NCBI GenBank assembly: GCA_030704615.1
Contig: CM060731.1
Coordinates: 60,740,756 to 60,804,755 of the forward strand
DNA length: 64,000 nt
From: Takakia lepidozioides
Lineage: Eukaryota > Streptophyta > Takakiopsida > Takakiales > Takakiaceae
Direction: 5' to 3'
Shown here: positions 1 through 9,774 of the stretch, in pieces
How the letters are laid out: every line of letters starts with the position of its first letter
Numbering within the stretch: the stretch's first letter is position 1
The notes under the pieces: model-generated
The model's database searches: none
The model's input: only the letters and a program-made list of their open reading frames with translations
What the model was told of the DNA's origin: nothing
Program-made: the position numbers and the translations under genes

Positions 1-639
1 TTGCAATCGCTGACCCTGGTCTTGGTGCCGAGTTCCTGGCGGAGATAGGACTGCATTACTCCAGACCCATGAAACCAGAAATGTCCATGGAGAAACTTCA
101 TCAAATCACAGTGTCATGTGTTGAGCTGGCGGAGAAGATAAGCATGTGTTGGTTTTTGTTTTGTGTCTTCTCGCGATTCTCATGATGAGGTTCTTTTGTC
201 TGACCGATGTTAGGTCATGTAGACGAGGTGGCTGCGAATCTGAAACGGCCATATAAACACGAAGCTGTTGTACCACTTTTCCATCGAGCCAACTGACGAC
301 AAAGTGAACGACTAGCTAAATGTGATGACTTGGTGGCATCAGGTATAATGTCCTCCTCTTCTGTGTGTTGGACATCATCGCAATTTCAAATTCATGAATG
401 TTTTGGAGACCTGCAATGCTGCAGGTACTGACCCACGCCCAGGAGCAATTGGATTGCAACACCACCACTTTCGAGTTACAGATCGACTGGACGAAACCGG
501 AGACAATGGAGAACTACGTGCAGTCCTGGCGAGGGCGCTTCGCAAACCTCTTTTTCAGAGAAATTGCAAAGGCAAAACACAGCGTATACATCGAAGAGCA
601 GGAGGGTGCCGACAAAGCGGCAATGCGAGTCTTGTTCAG

Positions 640-862
640 GTAATCTGCTGCCAATGCATCCCCCTATTTGCAGTTTTGAGAATTTAGCCAAGCAGCGGTG
701 GGTATTGCGGCGCCGAAATATCCCTCTGCAAGATGTGAATGTTGGGTAATTGGGGCACGCTCCATTGCGTATTTCGGTGCCAAAATACCTTTTGCATTCA
801 GAACTTCCTCTTGCATGATGCATCAGTAGCATGATTTTTGTTGAACTGACTCGTGATTGCAG
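640..862 (+). other. Intron of copy A carrying GGCGCC palindrome relics
   Basis: The intron begins GTAATC and ends TGATTGCAG. It holds two imperfect copies of the TTTCGGCGCCGAAAT palindrome (near 706-720 and 773-787). The same family occurs at 4.5-4.85 kb and 12.2-14.3 kb, so the motif travels with this locus rather than being coding sequence. Confidence 0.55.
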
Positions 863-2377
863 GTACATAAATTTTTCTCTCGTTCCGTCTGGAGCCATTC
901 AAAGGGTTCCACCATTCTTCCTGGCGTGGAAGACACCTGGAGGTCGTGGTACGATGTACACAGAAGTAATGGCGAAGGAATGGCATGCCGAACATTTGGT
1001 AGACTGTCCCTGGTATGTGGATCTCCCAAGTGGAACCGTTGACCTCTCGGAGGTTAACTTGAAGAAGGAAGCGAACGCCCGGGCTATGAAGGCGCATTTG
1101 GATCCCCAACCAGAGGACGCGAAAAAACTGAAAGTAGAGGAGGCAGCAAAGCAGAAAACACTGAGAAAGTCAGCCAAGGCGGCAGCGTTGGCGAAGGAGC
1201 AGATGGAGAAGCAAGCAGCTGAGCAACCCAAGGACAAGAAGAAAAGAACGCGCAAACAAGGGCAAGAGACGAAGAGCCCCACACCCAAGAAGAAGAAGCA
1301 GCAACATAGTCAGCCAGATGACGAGGATTCCGACAACGATTTCCAGCAGGATAACACCCAAGGGGCCACACCTCGTCCGAAAATTTATAAAGGCCAGCGC
1401 TTCGGGGGTTCAGCTGCAAAGAGATCACTATACGAGGATGCACCTGGTAGACCCTATCGTGCAGTGCACATTGCGGGCAGGGAAGTCCTCAAAACACCCA
1501 CAATTGTGGAGTGTGTTAATGAAAATTTCCTAACTACTTTGACCAGAAGGCTGGAGAAAACGAGATTGAGGAAGGTGATCGAGTCCCACCAGGGGAAGGG
1601 GAAGAGGAAGGCCATTGGCAACAATATCGAGGACACTACCGGCTACACAAAGATGATGGAGTATTTTGTGGCGATGAGCCACGACAAAAAGAGCACAGTC
1701 GGGGGCAGGGCGGTGAAAGCCTCCATCGACATGATCCTTGTGGATATCCCGGATGGGCAAGAGATACTGGGGCTGGGCTCACTACAAGTACGACGAAAGA
1801 TACTGGAGCCACACATTCGGGTTCGCAGCCAACGTGTTGGACGACGACGGCTATGTTGTTGTGCTAGCAGCCGATGGAGAAGTCACTGAGAATGATATCA
1901 AAGTATGGACGGGGAGAAGTGCAGCACCCATCCTGAAGAAGATCTGGACTTGCATCAACACGCAGGGTCTTGTCAACAATGGTCAGAAGGTATGTTGCGG
2001 TTTTCCTGTGTTATGCCAATTTCTGCGCCGAAATTGCTCATGTACGTGTAGGCCACCTCTCACGTTCTCCTTTCCTTCTTTGTAGACTCTTATCTTTTAG
2101 GCATTCTACTTTATGAAGGAACATTTGAAATTCAAATTACGTCAAGCAAGCAGACTTGTTGATTCCACAGTTGATCCACTGGAGTATAATGTCATGTTCA
2201 ACCCATGAGTCCTGCATTCATCCAGACGTTGTTAGAGGGCTGTCTGGGACTTAGACCTTTTTATGGGCTCTGTGGGGTACCCTTAATTTTTGCGCAGACT
2301 TACGGATGGTAGACTTAGACCAACAGAGGCCTTAGGGGCGACAGGTACAAGCTTTAGGGGTAGTAGACAGGCTTACA

Positions 2378-2626
2378 CACTTAGTCACAGTCTTACACAG
2401 TCGTACACAGCCTATCATAGTTTATCACAACCATACACAGTCTTACACAGCCCGACACAGCCTTACACGGTCTGTCACAGTCAATCACAGCCTATCACAG
2501 TTAGTCACAGTCTATCACAGCTCGACACAGCTTCGCACAGCTAGTCACAACCGACACAGTCCGACACAGCCAGTCACAGCTCGACACAGTCACAGCCCGA
2601 CACAGTTTGGCACAGCCCGTCACAGC
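2378..2626 (+). repeat. CACAG minisatellite inside copy A
   Basis: About two dozen imperfect units of 10-11 bases, each containing CACAG followed by a variable YCTATCA-like tail. The array sits in the inserted segment that replaces the exon expected to encode SAM motif I of the methyltransferase-like gene. An open frame of 84 codons across it (2290-2544) is only a by-product of the repeat. Confidence 0.85.
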
Positions 2627-3450
2627 GTACATAGGAAACGGTTATCATTGGCAGGGAACAACTGTATGGAAACGACATCTGCAGAGGGAACGTGTTTACT
2701 TCTTGAGATGACAGTTAGTTAGTTAGACGGTTAGAACAGCTTGTGGGTAGATTAGGCAGAGTAGCAACTTGGAGAGGGAACTTCACAGGGGGCGCTTCTT
2801 GGTCATTCATGAGAGGAGATCAGGCGAAGAGCAGGAACGGGAGCAAGGATAGAGAGCACGGTGAAGGAGGAGAGATGATCAGTAGATGCTCGTTTCATGC
2901 AAAGCTGTAGTGATACTGTAGAGCATATTAGAGACACCATGGCTTCGGCCTAATACCTGATAAATCTTAATCTGGTACTTATTCGATACAAACACACTGT
3001 GTAAAGAGACTTGAGTGAAGCTGTGAAATGAATGGATGAGTCAATAGAACCTGATAGATACTGAAGCAATCTGATGCTTCAGTATACACAGTAAGGTAAT
3101 TTGCTAACATGAAGGCAAGAAGAAATACAAATAGGAAGCACAACCATGATTCACTAGCTGTAGGTCATGACTGATTGTTCTGAGCGAGCTGAGTGCTTAG
3201 AGATATCCAACTCTTCTATCTCGGAGTTCCCACCTCGGATAGCGAAGGGATGGGTGAGTAAAAGCCGCTTGACAGACGCTCATGGAAATGTGTACGGATA
3301 TTGAAGGCAGGGTCCTCAACGTCACGACTAATACATGTTAGAGCGTTCAGTGATTGCGGCACCGAAATTGACACCGTTTCTAATTGTCTTTGTTTGCTTG
3401 CACGAGGAAGCGAGTCATTCTTGACTTTGGCTTTGGTTGTGTCTTATGAA
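2627..3450. other. Inserted or intronic sequence without recognisable gene
   Basis: No convincing coding segment, terminal repeat or RNA gene was seen. In the homologous copy B the two flanking exons are separated by only a short intron, so most of this stretch was probably gained by copy A. Confidence 0.4.
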
Positions 3451-4544
3451 TTCGCAGGTGCCTGTATGTGGGCGGGAAGGATGTCCAACCGATTTGTGTT
3501 CTCATTTGAGGGGGATACGGCCTTGTACGATTTCAATTTGGCGGGCCTACAACGTCTTCCTCCTACTGAGGATCCCAACAACGCAGAAGAGGACGTGGAA
3601 GGGGAGGAGGAAGAGGAGGAGGAGGAGGAAGTCCAGGAAATTCGTCCGATGCAGGGGCGCCCGAAGCCGCTTTCTGCAATGTCTGTCTTCGAGTGAGTTG
3701 CACCATAGTAAGTGTATTGGTTTCGGTTGTAGGGACCATGCAACCTGCCGATGATTCCATGTTTCAATGTTCTAATGTGCTTCATTTTGTGTTTGTGCAT
3801 ACACTCAGCCTTGCAGAGTCGTCCGACGAGGAAATGCTGGGAGACTTGCCCGAATCGGACCCTATTGCAGAGGAGGAGACAGAATCGCATCGGCCATTCT
3901 TTGCCAGAAAAGCGTTTCTTGCGAGTCCCCAGAAGCCCTTTTTCTACCACCCTATGCAGACACGGCTGCCAGAGAAGCCATCAGGAGGGAGGATAGGCCT
4001 ACTCGGTTCGAGCAATTGATATTCGGGAAGGAGCAGAGAATTATAATGAGGCGTGAGGCCAAACATGGAATTGTGAAAGACAGAGTAGGCAAGTTCGTCA
4101 TAGAATCCGCGTCTAAGAGCGAGGGGGATGATGAGGATTGTTCCGCATCCAGGTGGACAGTTCCAGCTGGTGAGGATGGTATTTTTGAGGGGAGGGCTTC
4201 TCAGAGTAACAGCAGTAGCAACAGTGCAGTTTTCGGAGGCAGGTGGAAGGCAGCTATCTTTGCATGAGGCCGGGGATGCATTGGACAATGATTGCGGATC
4301 CTTGCCATAGCAAAGTCTCATTTGGATCCTTCTGTTGTATAGTTCTGAAACACTTAATGAAAATATTGACGATTTTTGAAATCATTGTGTTCAGACTGTG
4401 CATGTCCGATTCCCAACATTTCTTCCGCAAACCACAATGTAATAATAAAAGCAGAAGAGATGCAAAGTAAAGTAAAGAACCCTACAAGTAATTTATGCAC
4501 ACCAGCGAACCGCGAACTAAAAGCCATGAAAACACTGTCGTTTC

Positions 4545-4850
4545 TAACATTCCTATTGGGAATTTCGGCGCCGAAATAGCCCAGTGTGCGCCTTCATAAT
4601 ATGGGCCTTATAAAATTCCACGTAGGAATTATTGCACCAAAATACGATGGAAGCCTTCAGCACAAGGCACTTCAACACATTCCACTTGGGTATTTCGGCG
4701 CCAAAATAGCCTGCTCTGTGCCATAAAATACGCCAGTATATCATATTTCAAAAGAGAATTTCGGCGCCGAAATACCCCGATGGAAGTCTTCAAAACACCA
4801 CTTTACCACACTACTCTTGGGAATTTCGGCGCCGAAATACCAAGGTCGGT
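4545..4850. repeat. Cluster of TTTCGGCGCCGAAAT palindromes
   Basis: Four copies, near 4562, 4690, 4757 and 4827, of a palindrome with core TTCGGCGCCGAA, each preceded by a GGGAAT- or GGTAT-like base run and followed by an A/C-rich stretch. They lie just 3' of copy A. Spacing is about 65-130 bases. The rest of 4270-5130 shows no gene. Confidence 0.75.
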
Positions 4851-5187
4851 GGTTTTAGGACACCGCTGGTTTTAGCACAATTTCTTCCCGTAATGTCGTG
4901 GCACCTTCTCTGTCTAGCCCCTTCTAGCACCAGTCATTTTTGATCGCCTGTGTGGATAGCCGTTGCCGGCCAATGGGGGCACGTATTGCCGTTGCCCCAG
5001 AGAAAATCACGCAAGAGGGTGTTCCGCAGTGGGTTTTCAATGTTTGCATCTCCGTGTTGAAACACAACAGTCATTACTTGTCTCTCTCTATTCCCGGTGG
5101 GCGCACACTTCCTCAATGCCGCCCTGTGTAAATGTCTTCTGCATTTGACGGAGCGGGATTGGAGGTTTGCGATTGCGTGAGCCGGTG

Positions 5188-5736
5188 ATGGGAGACATTA
5201 TGGTGGAGTTGGACTTCAGTGGTACACGCAGGGTGACGAGTTTCCGAGCACTTCTGTGGGATTCTCTTTGGGTGAGGCTTGCCAGTGGACAACAATGGAT
5301 ACTTGTTGTGCGAGATAGACCTGAAAGACGGAGTGTTTGTCTCTTCATGAGATGTTGCTGCGGCAAGTTCTGGAGGTCTTACTACCATAACTATACTGCA
5401 CCTCCACAGTGTTTGCTCCCGGATAGGGCTCTTGAGTTGCTCACTCACTCTTCTGGGCCAGGGAATATATTGTTGACACTAAGGGAGAATCGGAACAGGT
5501 TTGTTTTGGATGTTTGCGAATTTCACGACGTTGTGGAGGAGGTCCCAATAGGAGGCCTCCAATATCTGCATGTTTTCACGAACGTGACCTCTATAGATAT
5601 CTTGTATCTTTATGTGCGCCATCTTAATCCAGAAAACGGCAATGCGCAGTGGACGACTACCGCACCACTCCTAATTCTGGACATGTGGTTCGACGACTCG
5701 GTGGTTCCTGTTGTGGATGTCAACGCAGCAGCATAG
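5188..5736 (+). CDS. Hypothetical protein, about 182 residues
   Basis: An uninterrupted reading frame with ATG at 5188 and stop TAG at 5734-5736. I do not recognise the product. The predicted chain is mixed hydrophobic and charged, with a Cys-rich patch (FMRCCCGKFW, about residue 53) and alternating Val/Leu/Ile stretches toward the C-terminus that would suit a beta-rich fold. There is no signal peptide or clear membrane segment. Upstream, 4.9-5.16 kb is broken in all frames, so an earlier exon is possible. It lies between copy A of the methyltransferase-like gene and the retroelement relic. It could be a fragment of a mobile-element protein, a host gene exon or a chance frame; its length is its main support. 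Confidence 0.35.
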   Translation: MGDIMVELDFSGTRRVTSFRALLWDSLWVRLASGQQWILVVRDRPERRSVCLFMRCCCGKFWRSYYHNYTAPPQCLLPDRALELLTHSSGPGNILLTLRENRNRFVLDVCEFHDVVEEVPIGGLQYLHVFTNVTSIDILYLYVRHLNPENGNAQWTTTAPLLILDMWFDDSVVPVVDVNAAA

Positions 5737-6188
5737 AGCGTTAAGGATCATTGTGGAGGGTGATTGGAGGGCACAGGCTCCGGGTTATGGTAGTTCCACA
5801 GGTTTCTTATGCCGCAGTGGTCCATTTCTGATAATGGAAGCTCGGAGTTGTCGCTGTACAAAATAAAAACTTGTAGTTTCCTGATGTTTGTATTTCGAGC
5901 GTGTATGGAAATTTTCTGTCATGTCAATGTGGGCTTGATGTTGTGTTGAATGGGATTTGCAAGTTGAACTGTCGTCTGACCCTAAATATAATACCTTGTC
6001 AGCACAATGGCTTGTGAGGGCTGTTTGTGTCTCTTTCCTGTCCTGCACGATGTTTTACAGTCGTGACGTGGAATAACAACGCCGAAATACCTCATTCCGC
6101 ATCCTGGACCAGGAGAAACAGACCCTATTATCGAGATATGAGGACATAATACCGTCAATAAAGGCACAAAAATTCCAATTCCGCGGAT

Positions 6189-6231
6189 GCCCGCTCATGA
6201 GCTCATAGGCTCATAGGCTCATGGGCTCATG
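6189..6231. repeat. Short tandem repeat, GGCTCATAG unit
   Basis: About four 10-base units of the form GGCTCATAGG/GCTCATGAG. Nearby, 5740-6430 shows one further palindrome relic of the GGCGCC family (near 6073) and T-rich sequence, but no gene. Confidence 0.7.
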
Positions 6232-6441
6232 AAATAGTAAACCTCGGTCCATTCAAGGTTATTCCATGATTTCACATTGAATATTCACCAATATTACAAA
6301 ATAATTCGGATTTTTTTATTTTTTATTTTTTGCATTAAATTTCATTTCGATGTGCCCACAGCTGAAAAATATATACGATGACACTACACACCTGAAACTG
6401 CACACATTTCTTAAATGATCCATTTTAGGTGTTTCTACCTA

Positions 6442-6618
6442 AAAGATGGCGCCCTGACACAGATCAGGGGCGGTGTACTCGGGTGTTAGTGGTGTTAGTA
6501 TTGTTAGTGTATAGTGTTTGATGTCCTCTCGCGCATTGCCTGCTCTTTCCACTTGCTCCTTTGTTGTGAAACCTTGTTTCTTGAGAGGAAATGAGTACAT
6601 GCTTCATGTTTGTTTTGT
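6442..6618 (+). repeat. Retroelement leader-like direct repeat, copy 1
   Basis: This block begins AAAGATGGCGCCCT and is repeated in the same orientation at 15095-15312. The two match through GTGTACTCGGGTGTTAGTG and TCTCGCGCATTGCCTGCTC to the segment TTGAGAGGAAA; similarity stops abruptly on both sides. TGGCGCC resembles a tRNA primer-binding start, and gag-like coding follows about 200 bases downstream, so a retroelement 5' leader is likely. No TG...CA long terminal repeat boundary was found. Confidence 0.55.
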
Positions 6619-6821
6619 GGTGGGGAGAAGCCGGGTACCGTAGGCATTAGTGGTTCTCGCCGGCGTTGTCGGGGTCAGTTAGGTCTTTTCCACGGGATCT
6701 ACTCTACATCCTGCTGCCTAAGTGGTTCGCCAATGCGTGTTATCAAAGGCGGCTCCTCGTCTTGCCAGATTTTCTCCTACTGTTGCGATATTGCCTTCTC
6801 ACGCTGCGGGCTGGGGTGTGA

Positions 6822-9640
6822 TTGCAGGGGATGGCGGCAGTTCGTGATTTCTCTTGTGTACTTTGCAGAGAGGGAGAGAGCTTGTTTTTGCATATTAGTG
6901 TGGTGCTTACTATTGAAGCTAATCCCATTGTAGAGGCCAACCCTGCTGCCGCTTCTCATTCTGCTGATGCTCTTGTTGTTGAAACCAATCATGTGGTTTC
7001 TCACCCTGCTGATGGTCTTGCTATTGCTAACACAACTAACAGCGCGCGGCTTGGCAGTGTTGCCTTGCTAGCGTCGCCACTTTCTAAGCCTACTGCTCAC
7101 GTTCCAGCTCTTGTTGTTTCGTTGGGTTCTCCTGGTGGTAGTGACTATGTTAATCTGGATGAGGCAGAAGCGTGGTCGCCAAGTACTTTGAGAGTAGGCA
7201 GCAAGCGGCAAAGTTGGAAAGGGATATTGAGCTATCACAAGAAGTAGATGACCTGTTGTGTGAAATTTGTGATGAGGATCAGCTTTGGTTTGAACGCATA
7301 GAAAAGGCTGTCGTTGAAGACCTTGCTGCGTTAACCAGTCATCACGAATCCTTGTTTGCAAGGCCTTCGCTTGAGCCCAGTGCGGTGTCTAGAGCCATAC
7401 AACTTGCTAAGAAAGAATTTGAATTGCGCAACGCTGAACGCTTGCCATCCAAAGCGATCAAGTCACGCTTCCTGCATCACCAAGAATTGATGTGGTTGGA
7501 ACTGGGTCTCTATCTACCTCTCTCCGGTGTTCGAAGTGCGGAGCTTCATGATGGCCGTGGTTTAGTGGGGCGAAGTTGGTTGTCGTTGATGTTACAAGGC
7601 ACGGGAGCTCTGATCTTGAGGGCATTGTGGTTTCAGCTCCGACCTTGCGCTTTGGCACCTACTTATTCCCACTTGATTGATGGTTTGAGAGTGGTTCGCC
7701 CAAGTGCTTTTGAGAATCTGAGTGACTATTCGGACTCGACTATGCTTTCGCGTACGTGGAGAGAGGGTGACACTGCCCGCGTGGGTTTATGGCTTAAGAG
7801 AGCTGACGGCTAGGAGTGGTTGGCTTTGGGAGTCTATGAGCTACAGTCACACAAGGTGCTAAGGGTTGTGTACTGCTCCATTTGGGTTCCAGAGGTTAGC
7901 TCGCCAAGTGCTCGGCCCGCACTCCATTATCCCTGTTGTTTAAAGGTTAACTTTCCAATCTACTTTCATTTCTTGCATGCCAGGTAATTCTAGAACTACT
8001 TGGCTACGATCAGGCAGGTAGATGCTCATGAATAGTTCAAAGGAGCCGCTGGCTGAAGGTGTAATGGAAATGAACGAGGGATCGGACAACCTGTAGGCAG
8101 GTAATTTTGTGACCAATGATGATGAATGTTTGAACAATGGTACTTTGGGGGCGGAAGTAGAGCCCTCAGATGGTGTTGCGTTGGTAGATGAGGGTTCCGG
8201 GATAGCCAATCCAGAGGGCCTCTCTATTTACATATGTTCAAAAGCCATAGTGGCTGGACGAACTGAGCCCACGGCACGATCACCGGCTCGGGAGTTGATC
8301 AGTCTGCCCTCTTATCCTGTTCGTGTTCAGGGGGTAGCTAGGTTTGATTCGGATGTTTGGGCTACTATGAGCGGTATGTTGGCCCCAGTGACAAGTATGA
8401 TGCATGTGCCTGTGATGGGTCTCCCTAATCCCACTCTCGGGGGAGGGACTAGTTCTTTGAATTCAAGTTTGCATCTGGGTACTGTCCCTTTGTTGAATGT
8501 ATCCAGTCCCCATCCAGTCCTGCTGCGGGTGGAGGAGCAGTAGTACCAGTGCCCTCCACCTCGTCTGCTGGTCATGCACGTCATGATAGCACCCATGTGG
8601 GGACTCTCCTTGTTCAACAGATGGGGAGGCCGCCACAGGTTACAGCTAGTCAGGCTATAGGTGTGCATGCTAGCAATGTTGGTATTGTTCTTGTTGAACA
8701 GCTCCAATGGTGGGAGTGGCACCCACTCCTCCCATGAGTGGTGTACCACAGCCCCACCTACAATCAATTTACCCAGCTGCTCAGTCAAATGTGATGTCAC
8801 ATACCCTCCCCATGGGCGTGCGGACACTCCTCTAATATAGGACCAACTAATAGTGGGTTTAGTCAAGGCACTGCATCTGCTGCTAATCATGTGCATACTG
8901 CCAATAGCACTTCTATTCATACTCAGTCCACAGTTCCCTGCTGCCCTGCTCATGGATCTGTTCTTCCTGGACATATAAACCATAGCTTGCCCTGTCATCT
9001 GATCCCTCAGCTCACCACTAGTCAACCCTATCCATAGTATAACATGGGGGAGGACTTTGATAGATATCTTCAAATGTTTGAAGTAATTGCTGGCGTGAAT
9101 GGAGTGCTTGAGAACTTTAAAATGGTCATCTTTAGGATGAGCATGAAGTGGTCAGCTCGTGACTTGCTGCATGCAGTAGTCATGGATGATCCCAGCCTCA
9201 ATTGGGCAACCCTTATAGAATGGGCTAAGACCTTGTTCAAACCTCATGAAAGGCCTCTGGACTGCTTTGCTAAGCTCGAGGACTTACCAGCCTAGAGAAT
9301 CTTTGTGGCAATTCTATGTAATGGACAAGTTTGTTGCTGTTGATAACATCATTGACCCAGCAGAGAGAGACCGCATGGTCAAGAGGTATTTTCTCCTTGG
9401 ATTGCCCCCTGCTATTCAAAATTGGGCTCAGCATCGTCATTTTGTCAATGACAAAATTATGTTAGCAGAAATTAACCTTAAAATGGCAGACTTGGCTGAT
9501 AGCAAATCAACGCAACCTCATGCCAAGTTTCAAGCTCCAGTGAGCCCGAGTCTGCAACATTTGTACCATATGTTTCTTCTGCTATGCATGGCAAAACAGA
9601 TGACTTCACCCTTCAAGGGTTGGCCAACACAGTAGGCAGT
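6822..9640 (+). pseudogene. Retrotransposon gag-like relic
   Basis: Consecutive open segments in shifting frames (6822-7247, 7172-7813, 8109-8543, 9044-9295, 9246-9635) read as one decayed polyprotein. The last two join in the middle of a retrotransposon Gag-type domain: FDRYLQMFEVIAGVNG, W..L..WAKTLF, RPLDCFAKLEDLP, then ESLWQFYVMDKFV and YFLLGLPPAIQNW. This is the capsid-like pattern of Gag proteins of plant LTR elements. The N-terminal half (7172-7813) contains a helical AKLERDIELSQEVDDLL stretch. No protease, reverse transcriptase or integrase follows: sequence identity to Gag is lost near 9640 and copy B of the methyltransferase-like gene begins at 9775. At least three frameshifts make it non-functional. 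The family assignment rests on pattern only. Confidence 0.55.
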
Positions 9641-9774
9641 CTTCGTGAGTCTGTAGCCACTCAGTTTGGGGGGCTGCTGTTTCATGAGTGGCATGAGCAT
9701 GAGTGGGAAAAAAAAAAGCATGAGCGGACCATTGTGTGTCCACAGAAATAGGGTTAGGAGGCACGGAAATAGGG

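Larger units (their letters stand above)
2..4267 (+). pseudogene. Methyltransferase-like gene, copy A (broken, spliced)
   Basis: I do not recognise a named family. Exon-like blocks are seen near 2-132, at 416-639, 863-1989, from 2086 to about 2260, at 3458-3692 and from about 3817 to 4267, most with GT/AG borders. The third block encodes a PPFFLAWK segment, an MYTEV..KEW..EHL..CPWYVDLP segment, a Lys/Arg/Glu-rich basic linker, then MILVDIPDG and LDDDGYVVVLA. The latter two resemble motif IV and the following strand of Rossmann-fold amino-methyltransferases. A later block encodes SNRFVFSFEGD, which fits the end of the strand after SAM motif I, and an acidic stretch; the protein ends with RWTVPAGEDGIFE. 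The copy is broken by a one-base frameshift near 1755-1772, TAG at 2098, loss of about 25 codons near 2205, loss of the motif I exon to inserted DNA (about 2260-3450) and a frameshift near 3950. Copy B on the other strand (9775-12166) matches it block by block. The DNA-methyltransferase relationship is inference from motif order. Confidence 0.6.
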
